A DNA stretch of 64,000 nucleotides from Aphanomyces cochlioides (GCA_019828595.1 JAHQRK010000035.1:372001-436000), one strand, 5' to 3'. Numbered from the stretch's first letter, positions 20,460 to 33,198 are shown. Made by a program: numbers and translations. The notes: generated by a model not told the origin, from the sequence alone.

Positions 20460-23400
20460 ATGATTGACAACAACTTCTCCGATGTCCCAACTGAACTCGT
20501 GGACTGGGACCCACAAATCATCTCCCTCAACACCAATGGCTTCTCCAACAGTCATCGGTACATCCTCGACAAACTATCAAGTGTTCACGACGTTTCCTTT
20601 ATCCAAGAAACCCGTTTCCGCACGCCAAGTCTCCACGACCGTGTTGCGTTCCATTGGCAACGCATCACAAACCACGAAGGCTCTTTGTTCTTTGAAGAGC
20701 CTATTTACCCTGAAGTATCCACGTCGCCAGCCACTGGAGGTCTGGCTACGTTGATACATCCTCACTCTCCTTTGAAGAACGCCACTCAAGTCCCTCATGA
20801 CAAACCAGTGCTTCGTGGTCGTTATCTACAAGTGCGATGTACTCTGGGTCCACTGACAGTCGTTCTCCACAATATCTATGCGCCGGCAGCCTTCCAAGAA
20901 CGAGCAAGTTACTTCGAAGAATTGCCACGCGACTTTCCTCCACATGCGCTCCACATTGTTGGAGGAGATTTCAACTGCACTCTCAACAAAGATTTGGATT
21001 CGTTGAGACCCAGTACCTCCACCATGGCCGGCACCCTTCAACTGGAACAATGGATGCGCAGTTTGTCTCTGGTGGATCTGTTTCGCCGTCAAAACCCCGT
21101 GGCAAGAACCTTCACAAGTCCCACACTCACCAACCGACTTGACTACATCTTTTGTTCGTCCACCTTGGCGGGTCTTCGTCATTGGAAGGCGACGCACATG
21201 CCACACGTTCCACAGGCTGACCACGTGGCTTGTCGTATCATCACAAAGCGTCAAACATTGCGCCATGGCTCTGGATCATGGAAAGCTCCAACTTGGCTAC
21301 TTCGTCTACCACGAGCGGCCGAGATTGTTCATGGATGTCTGGATCGATTTTTGGACAAGTCTCCAACATTCCACAATATCTCCAAGGCCTACGACATGCT
21401 GGTCAATGATATCCGCTCCCAACTCAAAGAATACCATTCTCAACGATTGGAGAAACAACGTCTGCCGTTGAAGAAGTTAGCTGTCGAGATCGCTTCGCTT
21501 TTGCAAGTCCCCAACATGCGTCAAGATGCAGTGCTGGTGGATCGAGTGCGAGACCTTCAAAAGCAAATTCACGAGCTGCAAGATCGAGACAAGCAGTTTC
21601 GTCAAGACCAGGCGTTCCAACTTCACTTGTACAAAGCAGAGCGCTCGTCCAAGTTCCACTTCATGTCCCCTGTCCCTACCCCCTTGAAGAAGACAGTCTT
21701 CAAAGAGTTGGTGGATGTCAATGGAAATGTTGTCTCCAATCAACAAGGCATGTCTGACGTCCTGGTCGACTACTACAAGGACTTGTTTGCAGCTCCCGAG
21801 GTGCAGCGATCTGGAGACGAAGTGTCGTCATTTCTGACCCCATTGACTCGACACAAGCAACTGCCAGAGCAAGCCCAGAAAGAGCTGTCGGCTCCCTTGC
21901 GCGCCAACGAGTTCTATCATGCTATTCGACACAGCAGTTCGAACTCAGCGCCAGGTCCCAACGCTCTGCCATTCGAAGTCCTCAAACTTGCACCTCACAA
22001 GTGGTCGTTGGTATTGGAGCTGCTATTCACACACCAGCTCCATTCTCACCCTCGCTTGACTCCCATGCAACTTGTCAGTACGCTGGTGTTGCTGCACAAG
22101 AAAGGCCCCAAGTCACAAGCCAAGAACTATCGGCCCATTAGCCTACTCAACACGGATGTGAAAATCCTGACGAGTATTCTGGCTTATCGACTCCAGCGCC
22201 ACATTCGACACATCATCCACCCGGACCAGCAAGGCTTTATCCGTCGAAGCAATATCCAAACCAATATTGCACGACTGGATGACATGCTGCACCACATCAA
22301 ACTACACAGTCCGTCCTCGATGGTGGCACTGCTTGACTTTGAGAAAGCTTTTGATCGCGTGGACCACGCGTACTTGCTCCGCGTCCTCCGTCACTATGGC
22401 TTTCCCGAAACCTTTGTTGACATGGTTCGCGTACTGTACTCGGGCCGCAAGTCTCGCATCTTGGTGAACGGCTTCTTGTCCAAGCCAGTTCACATCTCAC
22501 GCGGTGTGTTGCAAGGTGATCCACTGTCGCCACTTCTGTTTGTGATCGCTTTGGAACCGATGTGCCAACTCCTACGGCAACACTCCAACTATGGCATCAA
22601 GTGTGGGGATCGCTACCACACTGGGAGTTACTTTGCCGACGACTCGCAACTCTATGCGGCAAATGAGACGTGCCTCCATCGGCAGCTTGCATTGGTTCAA
22701 ACCTTTTGCGACAAGTCTGGTTTCCGACTCAACGTAGACAAGACACAGATTCTGACCTACAGCCAGTTGAATGGGAACCTTGCCTCACTACAAGTTACTT
22801 CCGACAGTCCCGTGAAGGCTCTTGGTATCTTGGTTGCGCCCAATCTTTCTCCATTGGCACGTTTCAATTACGTGTTTGAGAAGTTTGTGGCTCGCTTGTC
22901 TTTGTGGCTCTACAAGGCTCGAACCATGGCCGGAAAAGTCACTATCCTGCACAGCATATGTCTGCCTGTGTTATGGTACCAACTGGCTTTTGTCCCTGCC
23001 GACAAAGACCTGGCCAAAAAGATCGACAAGGCCATGCTTCAATTTATGCATGGTGAAGAAATCAACCCATCCTCCTCTGTCCATGGCCTCCGTTTGATCA
23101 AAAAGGAGATCCTATTCATGCCGAAGAAGTCCGGTGGCTTAGGCCTGCACCATGCACTTGCTTTATGGCAACAACACAACCGCTCTGTCATGATCAGATG
23201 CATTCAAGCCATCACCACCCCACCCCGCAAGTCTGCCATGTCCGCCTGGATTACGCCGGGCTATACTCTCCTCGAGAAGGCTTTTCATCCATGGGGTTCC
23301 CCCCGAGATCTCCTCTTGGCAAATGGCTCTTCTGCATTCATCAGACAACTGTACAAGAATCCCAATATCACTCCAATGTGGAAAGCCTTATTGAGTAGCT

Positions 23401-24517
23401 GGTTTGAATCCCGCTGGACTCCGTACGGCTGTCCAAATCACATCTCATCTTTGGATGTTCCCCTTTGGCACAACTCGTATCTGCCTGGACTCGAAGACCT
23501 ACATACGATCAGTGCTCTACATCGACGCAAGACCAAGCCAATGTATTGGCTTCGCTTCACATCACGAAGTTGTCGCATTTGTTGACTCCGTGTCAGCGAG
23601 TTTGGCCAGCTTCGATCTTGTTCGACAAAATCAACCGTGCCTGCCGCCAAGCCAATTTTGTCCCTCCAACGAAACAATGGATCTCAATCTTGGTGACCAA
23701 GTTATCACGATTGTTTGAGATTGTTTCTGAAGAGGATGCTCCCGTGTTCCACTTGCCGACGCCAAGCTCTGAATGGATGGAATGGCACTGGATGATTCAC
23801 CCTGACTCGAGTCCGATCTTGTTGGCGCTTGCGACTTCGAAATCGGCTAAGATCAGAGCTTCTCCAGCTGTCAGCTCGTCCATTCTTCCTACCAAGCATC
23901 TCAACCTGCCATCCAACTTTTATGAAGACCCCAAGCGCCTTACCCAACTTGCCGCCTTCCTCCAACCCGACCACATTCTCCCTCGATATGGAGAGTTCAT
24001 TTTCAAGACCCTTCTCCGCGCCAACGCCATGCAATATCTGTTTCAGTACCAAGACCCCAAGCCGACGTGTGTCTTCTGTCGTGTCAATGAGACGTACGAG
24101 CATTTCCTGTTCTCTTGTGGATATGGTCAATCTGTTTGGTATTTCTTCAAGACAATCCAGCGACTGCTCGAGTGTTCCTTTCCGTCCACGTGTCTGGAAA
24201 TGTTCTACGAGACGCCCAAGCCGTCCGATGGATACTACATCCGTGGCTATCTGAAGATCTGGCCGATTGTCCGAGCCTGCGTGTATTATCAAATATGGCT
24301 CCAACGTGCCGATCGCACCTTTCGACCCGACCTCACAGCGAAGAGTCCGATGGAAGTTGCCATTCATGCTGCCTCTTTGATCAAGCTACATCTACAACAG
24401 CTCCTGGTTGATCTCCCTCTCAAGAAGGGATACACCAAGGTATTCAATGTGCTCAAGCATCTATCTTCGGACCCCTGGTTACGTCAACACATCATTCCTG
24501 ACAGCGTCGTTTCATGA
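20460..24517 (+). pseudogene. LINE ORF2: endonuclease, reverse transcriptase, zf-RVT (one frameshift)
   Basis: The first frame runs 20460-23585. It starts with an exonuclease/endonuclease/phosphatase domain (IISLNTNGF; SFIQETRF; HIVGGDFNCTL; LDYIF), then a reverse transcriptase (AKNYRPISLLNTDVKIL; LLDFEKAFDRV; GVLQGDPLSPLLF; the catalytic YFADDS at about residue 725). Near 23540-23550 the frame shifts, and the C-terminal part continues to 24517 with a zinc-binding reverse-transcriptase-associated domain (CVFCRVNETYEHFLFSCG). The frameshift separates the C-terminus, so this copy is probably inactive unless it is a sequencing error. Confidence 0.85.
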
Positions 24518-24663
24518 GTGAGCATGACGGCTCACCACTTCATCTCCTGTTCAATGACCACTTTGCCATATTCTGTTTTCCAAGTTCTATTTATACAGTA
24601 CGAGGCAAATTAGTAAGTCATTAGGGCCTTTGCTCAAAAATAAGGTTAATACAACTCATTTAA

Positions 24664-24679
24664 CCAGACACACGAGTAA
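24664..24679. repeat. Right target-site duplication of the non-LTR retrotransposon
   Basis: Exact copy of the 16-bp string at 17265-17280. Confidence 0.85.
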
Positions 24680-24762
24680 TTAATTTGGGACGTTTGCCAT
24701 ACTTTCCATTTATACTTGACTTCAGTATGATCGAATCGATTTGGAATAGAATTTGATTTTGG

Positions 24763-24793
<31 letters not shown>

Positions 24794-25255
24794 CAAATTT
24801 GGGTGAAAAAGACAATATTGTATAAAAATTTGAGCTGTAAAAATTAGTACTTTGAATCTTATCTGATTGTCTCAATGCCGATATATGTGTTCGTTTCTAA
24901 AATTATATATTGCGGGTATCGATCGAGCAATGACTCAGAACTGTGAAAACAAATAAATATTAATATTAAGAGGTTTTGTGGAATTTTGGGTTTGTTTTCA
25001 GCCAATCAGATCTGTCTCAATTTTGGGCACAAAGTTTTGACTCTAGAAAACGATCACATCAACGCTTGATACATAGCCAAATCGCATCCAACAGCTTTGG
25101 AAACACCTCCCAGTTCCATAAGCATCCCCACCAGATCGTCAACGGGCTGGTCTACAGTGCCAAATCAAGCGAAATCCGCAAATTTGGCCAGAATTGACAA
25201 TCCTGTGTGAAAAGACATATCGGTTGAACTCTCATATTTAATAATGTGACTCGAA
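24680..25255. other. AT-rich intergenic region with (TA)13 microsatellite
   Basis: No gene seen. A perfect (TA)13 run occupies 24763-24788 in strongly AT-rich sequence. The last part is the 3' flank of SNRNP40. Confidence 0.7.
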
Positions 25256-26420
25256 TCAACTTTCAAGCAATTCGCCAAAGTAGATATTCTTGTCGCTGCC
25301 GCAAGAACCGACGATGGGCTCGCTTGGATTGGGATGGAACGCCACTTCGTTGACGCTTCCAGTGTGGCCTGGGAGATGATATCGCAATGCGCCAGTCTCT
25401 GCGTCCCAGATGTACACATATCGGTCGGCACTGCCACTGGCAACGTATTTCATGTCTGGACTCCAATTCGCACGGATCAAGTTGCGATCGTTGCTGTGTT
25501 TGGCGCCATAATAGACCATTCGGCAGCGAAGACCTTCGCAGAATGGTCGGATATCCCATTTGCGCAGCGTGCTGTCCATGGCATTGGAAAGCACGTAATT
25601 GCCATCAGGACTAAGCTGAAGGCTGGTAATGATCTCGCTGTGACCTGCAAGAATGTCCACGGGGCCACTTTCGGTCTTCCGCAGATCCCATTGCTTGACG
25701 AGACCATCGACACCGCCCGAGAACACTTGCGTGGAACTGCTGCCATAACAAACAGCCGTCACTTGGAATCGCTCTTCGATCGTCTGGACTTCGCGTTTCA
25801 ATCGTACGTCCCAAACCTAGAATGGTCATGCTATATACTGACGGGCGGCATTCATTCCTTACCTTGATTGTGTTGTCGTCAGAGCCCGAGACGAGCGTCT
25901 GAGGACCCTTAGTCACGGGACAAACGCTGTTGACAATGCCATCGTGTCCTCTGTAATTCTTCATGCGTGTGCCTGTTTCAGCATCCCACAGGCCGACAGT
26001 CTTATCGGCCGAGCTTGAGAGCACCATGGTTCCATCGTACGACCATTGAACCTGCAGCACTGCATTCTTGTGTCCGGACAGCACGCTGTAGTTTTTGCAT
26101 TCGCCATAAACCGTCCAGAGAAAGATCGACCGGTCAAATGAGCCCGAAGCTGCTGTCTTGCCGAGAGGATTGAATGCCAAGGAGTACACAGCCGCGCCGT
26201 GTCCTGACAGCAGCATCGTTGGTGCAAAAAGATCCGATGTCCTTGCCGAGTCTGATCGAGTTGTGAGCGTCACCACCTTGGAATCCACAGGGACGATCTC
26301 CGACGTGCGTGGGAATGGTTCATTTTCATCTGTACGTGGCTTCTTTGCTAGCGCCAAGGCTTGTTCTTCCTTGGACGGGGCAGGATTCGCATCCTCCGCG
26401 GCACGTTTCTCGCCGCCCAT
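25256..26420 (-). CDS. SNRNP40: U5 snRNP 40-kDa WD40 protein
   Basis: Two exons (25863-26420, 25256-25816) joined across a 46-bp intron give 372 residues; the human protein has 357. After an Ala/Lys-rich N-terminus come seven WD40 repeats starting at MLLSGHGAAVYSLAFNPLG, with repeat ends such as DRSIFLW, DKTVGLWD, DNTIKVWD, DGLVKQWD, DSTLRKWD, DRYVYIWD and DKNIYFGEL. The fifth-sixth repeat region NYVLSNAMDSTLRKWDIRPF is diagnostic for this splicing factor, a Prp8-bound component of the U5 snRNP. Confidence 0.92.
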
Positions 26421-26559
26421 TATATTGCCTCCAGTAAATTCAAAGCTGGGTCCCCTACCCCCAATTTCAAAATATTATTGCAATACTTACTATTGCAATA
26501 AATATATTATGTAAAATATTTTCACAATTTTGGTGAACAGTGTGAAACGGCCAGAGAGC

Positions 26560-26833
26560 ATGGACATCTTGAGCGACGAGCAGATCGCGGCATTGAACCA
26601 AGCAAAGGTATAGCGAAATCCACGATAGAAGGGGACTGACCAAGTCTATATCCTAGGTTGGGATTCGTATCGAGAATGAAAAGTACATTCGAGCGCATCC
26701 AGAGCTAGATGGCATCATGCGAGCTTTGATTCGTGGCGTCTTAAAAGACCGACCTTCCAATGTGACAGCATATGCGTATCATTTCTTCCAGCGGGACCTG
26801 GCCGAACTGCGCGAATTGAGCCAAAAAAAGTAG
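26560..26833 (+). CDS. Small RIIa-domain protein (RIIAD1-like)
   Basis: Two exons (26560-26607, 26657-26833) around a 49-bp intron give a 74-residue protein: MDILSDEQIAALNQAK, then the core NEKYIRAHPELDGIMRAL and PSNVTAYAYHFF. This is the dimerisation/docking helix pair of the RIIa family, where it anchors proteins to AKAP-type helices; small stand-alone members are commonly ciliary. It ends 20 bp from the stop of ALG5 on the other strand. Too short for simple ORF detection but well supported by family match and splice sites. Confidence 0.8.
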
Positions 26834-26853
26834 AGTAGCGAGTGACTATGAGA

Positions 26854-27957
26854 TTACAAGAGGCGCACGGCACCATCATCAACCTTCCAGACGCCGAAAT
26901 TGTAGCAAAAGGGAATGAGCAGCATCTCGCGAAGCATGCTAAAGGTCGCGGACACCACATCTAGTTTGGACCCAGGGATTTCCTGCCAGTGCACAGCAAC
27001 TTCCTACAAATCGGGTGTCAATGCAAATAGAGAAAACACAGGCGTGTACGTGGACAGAAATCTTGCGCTGGAAAGCCAAGTAGAGCAATTCGACGTCAAA
27101 ACCCCAACGCTCGATATGCAGTGGGGGAAAGATAAGCTGTGCGGCTTTGCGATCGAAGAGCTTAAAGCCACACTGCGTATCCTGCACTTGCTTGACGCAT
27201 AAAGTTGAAACAATCAAGTGAAAACCATGCATGAGGACGTTTCTCAAGGGATGTCGCTACAGAACACCGTGTGATGTAGGAACGAACAGACAAACATACC
27301 TTGGCCATGGCTTCCTTTTGGAGATGGGCACGGCTCCCACAGACAATCATGCCTTGGGGGTACGAGTCTTTCAGCCAAATGGCTTCAAGCTTGTCAAAAT
27401 CTGCAACTTCTGTTGCATTGTCAGCATCGACCATGAGAATTAATTCTCCAGCAGCACGCATGACGCCACAGCGGACGGCACCGCCTTTTCCTCGATTCAC
27501 CTCCAAGGCCAAGATTTTGAGTTTGTTTGCTCCCACGCGCGCGATCTCCGATTCCACGACTTTGATTGTTGTATCCGTGCTGCAATCGTCGACGACAATG
27601 ATCTCATACGTGAAGCTCGCGTTGCTCTTGGCACGTTTATCCATATACGCGATTGTATCGTGGAGCATAGGAAGGATTCGCTCGGACTCATTGTAGGCTG
27701 GTACAATAATGCTCAGGTAGCATGTCGGTGCGCTTGATAAGGACGGGAACGGCAGTCTGGCCACGCATGATTCCACGTGTCATACGGGGTCAATACCTCT
27801 TTGAAGTGATCGGATCTCGATACGTCCATTGCTTCTTGGGGTCAAATGTCTTGATAAAGTGCTTTGCGACGACCACAGGTGCAAAAAACCATCGCACCAA
27901 CGGATAGAGTAAGATGCATGCAACGCCGCCAACAGCAATCCCAAGTGTTGCTTGCAT
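26854..27957 (-). CDS. ALG5: Dolichyl-phosphate beta-glucosyltransferase
   Basis: Four exons (27797-27957, 27300-27756, 27050-27256, 26854-27003) give 324 residues, exactly the human length. A single N-terminal membrane anchor (GIAVGGVACILLYPLV) is followed by a GT2 glycosyltransferase domain: LSIIVPAYNESERI, the nucleotide-binding VVDDCSTD, the metal-binding VDADNATE, CGSRAH, then RNVLMHGFH and DTQCGFKLF and the HIERWGFDVELLY block. It makes dolichyl-phosphate-glucose from UDP-glucose on the cytosolic ER face for N-glycan assembly. The C-terminus VHWQEIPGSKLD also matches. Confidence 0.93.
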
Positions 27958-28603
27958 GTCGCCACCTCACCTCTGTTATCCAAGTCCGATTACCTCATCC
28001 GGATATTTGAATTCTTATCCGGACGCGTCCAGATAAAAATTCAAGTATCCGGAAGAATGAGCTGACGACCTTCTTGTCACCGAGAAAATAAATCCTTGTT
28101 TGGCAAGCAGCAAAGGCAAAGCTCGTGGTCTAGCCTTGACTAATGCTAACATATAATCATTCCCACGAACTAGATATGATTGTGAGATCAACGTGTAATT
28201 GCGGTCGTTGAGACTGGAGTGCATGCATTCGAAAGAATGCGTGTAAATACACACATCTCACACAGTCAGTTTGACAATTGCCATGCACTGTCCATCACAA
28301 CTCAGCCACCTTGAGATCCTTTCTCAAGTCTTGTTGCTGATCTGAATGGACTCAGTGAGCTCTTATGCTCCCCCTGCGCTGGTCCTTTTGATCTTATCCA
28401 TAAATCTTAGCGCGGCAATCCGGAAAAGGACAACTTTATCCGGATAACGTTAAACCAGCTAAAAGCGCGTTGAACCATCTTAAAATGGAAAAAACGTCCT
28501 CCGTTCTGATTGGAAAGATCTAGAGACGGGTGTATTTATACATTCGCGCCAGTTGTCTCATTCTCCAATTTGCACTCTTGCACACAAGTGAATATCGAAC
28601 AAG
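27958..28603. other. Divergent promoter between ALG5 and the PP2C gene
   Basis: No gene seen in 646 bp. It holds two TATCCGGATA clusters and an AAAAGCGCG element at 28461, described separately. Confidence 0.6.
27996..28446. promoter_or_regulatory. TATCCGGATA-type palindromes in the ALG5/PP2C promoter
   Basis: CATCCGGATA at 27996, TATCCGGA at 28016 and 28047, ATCCGGA at 28418 and a full TATCCGGATA at 28437-28446. The first group is about 40 bp from the ALG5 start and the second about 160 bp from the PP2C start. Confidence 0.45.
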
Positions 28604-29809
28604 ATGGAAGACCTGTCGGGTGGAAATGTGGCGCTTCTACCGACAACTCCAGCCGTGAAACCGGAGCGTTTCCACGTCTTTGCGAGAAAGCCACGTCGAC
28701 AGAGACTCAAGCAACTGTCGACCAGCACAACGACGCGAATTCCATGGGCAAAAACGAAAGACAAGTCATGGACTGTCCCAAAAGCAAACATGACAGCAAG
28801 CAAGACTGCCAAAGTCCGACGACAGTCGTATGATGCAGTACTAGACGCGTTTCGCCGGGATGGACAGTGTCAACAATACGTGATATCACCGGCGAATGTT
28901 GAAGTGAGCGTGGCATCGATTCAAGGCACGCGACATTACATGGAAGATCGGTATGTCGTGAACGAACAGCTCTTTCCAAACGCAAGTATGATTGCTATAT
29001 TTGATGGCCACAATGGAGCTTGGGCTGCCGAATATGCAGCATCGCGTATTGGTCAGCTCTTTTCGTCTCACGAAGTGCTCCGACGTCATGCTTGCGCTCC
29101 ACTTCTTGCTCTTGAAGAGATCTACTCTGCATTACGTGAGTGTTTTGAAGTATTAGACGACGAGATTCTTTCGTGGACATTGCAGAACGGCAAACGTGAT
29201 GGATCCACTGCACTGGTGATGCTTCTTCTACAGGACGTCGTGTTTGTCGCCAACGTTGGTGACTCCCGAGCGGTGCTTCATCGTCACAACGGTGCAACAC
29301 GGCGCATCTCTGTCGATCACAAACCCAACAGTGCGGCTGAAAAGGCCCGTGTGGTCACTGCTGGTGGCAAGGTAGCACCCCCTCCAGCAATATGAATCCT
29401 CACACCGAGCTTGTGCCCAGGTCATCTTCTCAGGTTGTTGGCGAGTTACACATCCGAAAGCGACCCTGCGGCTTGCAGTGACGCGCTCTCTTGGTGATCA
29501 TCCTCTGAAGCGCAACTTGGACGGCGCAGCACTGGTCTCTGCAGTTCCTCATGTGTCTCACTTTGTCAAAATGGCGGGCGACTGGCTCGTCCTTGCTAGG
29601 TATGAGTTGCATACCTCGACTTGTCTCACTCAGAACGCAGTGACGGGCTTTGGGATCGTGTGTCGGATGGTGAAATTGCCGACTTTTGCTCTCCTGGACC
29701 TTCCTCCTCGTCATCGTCGTCCTCTGCGGCGGCAGCAGCCGGTCTCGTCGACTTGGCTTTGACGAGAAAATCCACAGACAACATTACAGTGATTGTCGCT
29801 TCGTTTTAG
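28604..29809 (+). CDS. PP2C-type (PPM) serine/threonine phosphatase
   Basis: Three exons (28604-29371, 29421-29599, 29641-29809; introns 49 and 41 bp) give 371 residues. After a basic N-terminal 100 residues come all PPM motifs in order: TRHYMEDRY, IFDGHNGAWAA (metal-binding Asp-Gly), DGSTALVM, VANVGDSRAVL, SVDHKPN, GGKVIF, LAVTRSLGDH, VLASDGLWDRVSD and DNITVIV. The catalytic aspartates (FDGH, SDGLWD, DN) are present. Metal-dependent cytosolic phosphatase; substrate unknown. A Ser/Ala-rich insert precedes the last motif. Confidence 0.92.
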
Positions 29810-29940
29810 ACTTATTTATGGTATTTGATTGGCTAGAATGAATTTAAACAGCCAATCAAAGTACATTTTTTCCATATAATTCTATCAGAAAGAAAATGAT
29901 TGGCTGTCAGGATTTACTTTAAACCAATCAAAAACAATCG

Positions 29941-32900
29941 TTACGAACAGGCGACGTCGTTCAAGTGCTTGGCTTTGCTGAGATCGACACGGACAAGTCG
30001 ACAAACGCCGAGGATATGCTCGGGCAGCTCGGTTTCTGTCTCGCCTTGGAGCACAAAGGATACGTCGATAATCATGTTGGATGTCTTGTCTACAATAGAC
30101 GGCGATAGAACGAGAGGAAAAGAATCAAGATATACCGACGAGGGCATTGATGCCAGTTCGGGCGACGAGTGAAAAGATATGGACATCGACATCAACTTCA
30201 GTGTACCGTTCGCGATGGTAAATACGGTGCTGAGGTCGAGTCAGGACGGGCGTCGCGTTGTTCTTTTGGAGAAGTTTCTTTGTGTAGCCAGAGAGACCAC
30301 AGTCTTTCTCGTTGACCACTTGAGCGATCACTTTGAACCGTTCGAGGACAAGTGGTTCTTTTGCCGAGTCGAAAAATCGCTTGAGAAGGCCAATTGCCGG
30401 TGGCACATTTTCTGTTTCTTCCAATTGCTAGACCATTGCATGTAAGACTACTCAAGGGCCAATTCATGGAGGTATACCTCTTGCAATTCCTTGGGAATCG
30501 ACCAGTACATGACCAAACTAGCGCCAGGGCCATCGTAGCTGGAATTAAACAGCGACGGCGCGTACAGAGGCATCTATCAAACAATCGATATGAGGTAACG
30601 AATGAAGTGTCTCGGTCCTACTTGAGCATGAAGGATAAAGAGTCGATCGTGCTCGTCTGGAAGGTTAATATGCTCGGCAATGCAATCAATCTTGGCATCT
30701 GTGCGGATGACATCAATACCAAGAAAGTTGAAGAGAGCAGGTTGAGAAGGCTACAAGAAACAGTCACATCCCACGACCGAAGCAGACAGCTACCTCTTTC
30801 TTCTTTGTCTTCTTGTATTCTTTGCTTCGGACGTTGAACGTCGATGCGGCAGCTGCGGTTGACCAAGCGTTATCGTCCGTGTCGTCGTCTTGGCTCTGTT
30901 TGAAGGACGAGAGCATGTCAAAATGAAACGCTTTGGGTGGCCCTTGGACCATCATCATTGGATCGGTTGCATCGGTGGACGTTGTCTCGTCTGTTTCGTC
31001 CGTGTCTTCTTGTTGGACGGCATGAAGACAGCAAGTTCCATGCTTCAGACAGGGTAGCATGTCGTCTTTGAAATGTGTTGCTGCTACAAACATCCATGAG
31101 TTGCCACAAACTTTGCCATGATCGAACCTTTGGTCGAACCTTTGGCAGGGCGTTTTTGCTGTGCAAATTGAAGCAAATAGTAGGTCGCAAGCCCCATGAT
31201 GGGGATCTGGACGAGAAATCCAAGCCAGTAGAACGTCACGTAGCACCACACGTTGACCAAACCGATCAGCATCAAGCAGTTATCTCGCCCATGGATGGAC
31301 AATTGGACGCGCCATTTGATTTCTGGTTGAGGTGGAAGCGCGGGTGACGGAGGGGAATGTGGCTGTATCAGAGGAGTCGATGACGACTGCGGTGGTGTGG
31401 ATGGGGGTGTTTCTTCCGGTGTGACCTCCTCTTCTTTTTTAGCAGCCGCTTGCTCGATTTTCTGACGGTGGAGTTGCTGCTGCAGAGTCTCTTTGGGGGC
31501 TTCAGTTGACGCCGACGCGACAACAACGTGCTTTCGGTTGATCACTTCGGAAATCGCGCTCGTCCATTGCATGAATTCTTCCTCCGAGTTGGCACACAGC
31601 TAGCCGAAAATGAGCTTCCAACATGAATTTCCATCCTCTACCTTGTATTGAAAGCCGCGTTTGGAATCGGACTCGCCGATGCTGGCATTCGACACTTGAA
31701 AGATAAACTTATTGGGGGCATGGTGACCAAATTGCTTGTCAAAGAGAAGCGAGACATTGGGCTGGTTCAGATCCATCGCTCCTCTGTACCATGGATGTGG
31801 CTTCTTCGGCTCGATGTCAAAACCTTCGTAGAAAGCAACAGATCCATGCGGTGAGTGGACAATCGACGATGGATTCGACTTGTAATACGAAAGGATGCCG
31901 CGCTCCAAGTCCAAGACAAACCAACGGAGATGCCAGTTGCGCTTGGCCCACTTGCCGTCGCTGACTTTGTGAAGATACCCGCCAATGAAGTGATGGTTTT
32001 CACCAGTCGCAATCGCCGTCGCGAGGCTTTTCGTCTTGCTTTTCTGAGGATGCAGCATGGTTCGAATGCCGCCACCGACTGCGCGCCCAAATTTACCGAT
32101 CGCTGTGTTATTCTTGACCTTCTTGGGCTCGTCTAGACAGTCTTGTAAGGTAATGTGGAAGCATGATAGTTTACAATTTTCGTCGAGAGAGAGCGGGGGT
32201 GGCGGAATATTTGGATCCTTTGGAGGGGATGCAGGAGGAGGAGATGATCGTGGTGCACGGTCCAGTGGCGGCGACGGAGGTGGCGATGACCTTGGGGCTT
32301 GTTCGCTTGAAGACTCTTTTTCTAAATCGTCGGACGATGCATCCGAGTCTTCACTGCTGTCGCCGCCGACAATGTCAAATGACTGATTGTGTCGCAATTG
32401 GTGCTTCATTGATGGGCTTTGATTGAGCACATCGCCGCTAATGGACGCTCATAAAAGTAAGGGTAGAGGAGCTTACATGAAGGGTTCGTCTGTTGAGATG
32501 GTAAGTGAAAGTTTGGTGCTGTCGGAAAGCTGTGGTGGTATTTGTGCCGTTATGTACTACGAATGAGAACGAGTTGAATACTCTGCAAGAGAAATGACAA
32601 CCTCGAGAAGTTCTGGTGTCTCTCGAACCCATTTAAGGAAAGCAGTACACGTGAGTGGAGCATCCTTTGCGAGCTGGCATCCATCAAAAACATTGATGAG
32701 TTCCTAGACAAGCTCAAGCGTCAATCATGACGACTTCATTGCACACCTCTGGAACAGGATGGTAAAGCGCCAAGTACTCGAACAGACATTCGAGGTCAAC
32801 GGATGAGATCGCGCCATCGTCGTTTCTGCTGCAGCTTGAGCCGGTATTTTTCTAGAAAATGCGTACCTGTCCATGCCATAGATTGAAGCATACATGGAGA

Positions 32901-33198
32901 AGACGTAGTTGATCTTGTCTTCCGTGTTTCCCCTACAAATCATCGTTACGCCTCAAGATCGTCGGAATTGGCTTTGTACAGGTAATAGAGAGCTAGAACA
33001 ATGATAAAATGCTCTCTCGGAACACTCTCAGCAGTATGGCGTGAGAGGTCTTCAATCACAGCGTCTGCAGATCTCCCATTGTCATCTTGATGACTACAAC
33101 GTCGATCTCTTACCGCCATACAATGAACGCAGTAATTTAGACGATGAAAGCCCTGACTTTTTCGCCACGGAACGTCCTCGCGCGCCAACTTCACTCAT
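29941..33198 (-). CDS. EF-hand / PH / transmembrane / EDR2_C (DUF1336) protein
   Basis: Thirteen exons assemble in frame to 908 residues: 33114-33198, 32980-33064, 32867-32932, 32747-32828, 32561-32703, 32477-32518, 31642-32437, 31128-31599, 30794-31083, 30622-30750, 30478-30573, 30136-30427, 29941-30089. The N-terminal 110 residues are calcium-sensor-like (LYYLGNTEDKINYVFSMY; loop SRNDDGAISSVD). A PH domain lies at about 315-440 (GGYLHKV; WFVLDLERGILSYYKS). A long hydrophobic stretch at about 540-578 probably makes two membrane passes. The C-terminus, about 690-900, is EDR2_C: FKVIAQVV, TEVDVDV, MIIDVSFVLQG, and TELPEHILGVCRL. In plants EDR2 binds lipids and restrains defence signalling. The donor near 31128 has an alternative 10 bp away. 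Confidence 0.75.

Larger units (their letters stand above)
17281..24663 (+). mobile_element. Full-length non-LTR (LINE-type) retrotransposon
   Basis: A 7.4-kb element bounded by a perfect 16-bp target duplication. It has the standard two-ORF plan: a large ORF1 and an ORF2 with apurinic-type endonuclease, reverse transcriptase and a C-terminal zinc-binding region. The 3' end is not a long poly(A); it ends in ordinary AT-rich sequence (AATACAACTCATTTAA). The intact duplication, open ORF1 and a single ORF2 frameshift point to a fairly recent insertion. It sits between the PX-RING gene promoter and the 3' flank of SNRNP40 and disrupts no visible gene. Confidence 0.9.

Noticed and set aside
26608..26656. 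RIIa gene read without an intron
   Set aside because: The frame after AAG meets TAG at once; GT-AG splicing restores the conserved domain start.
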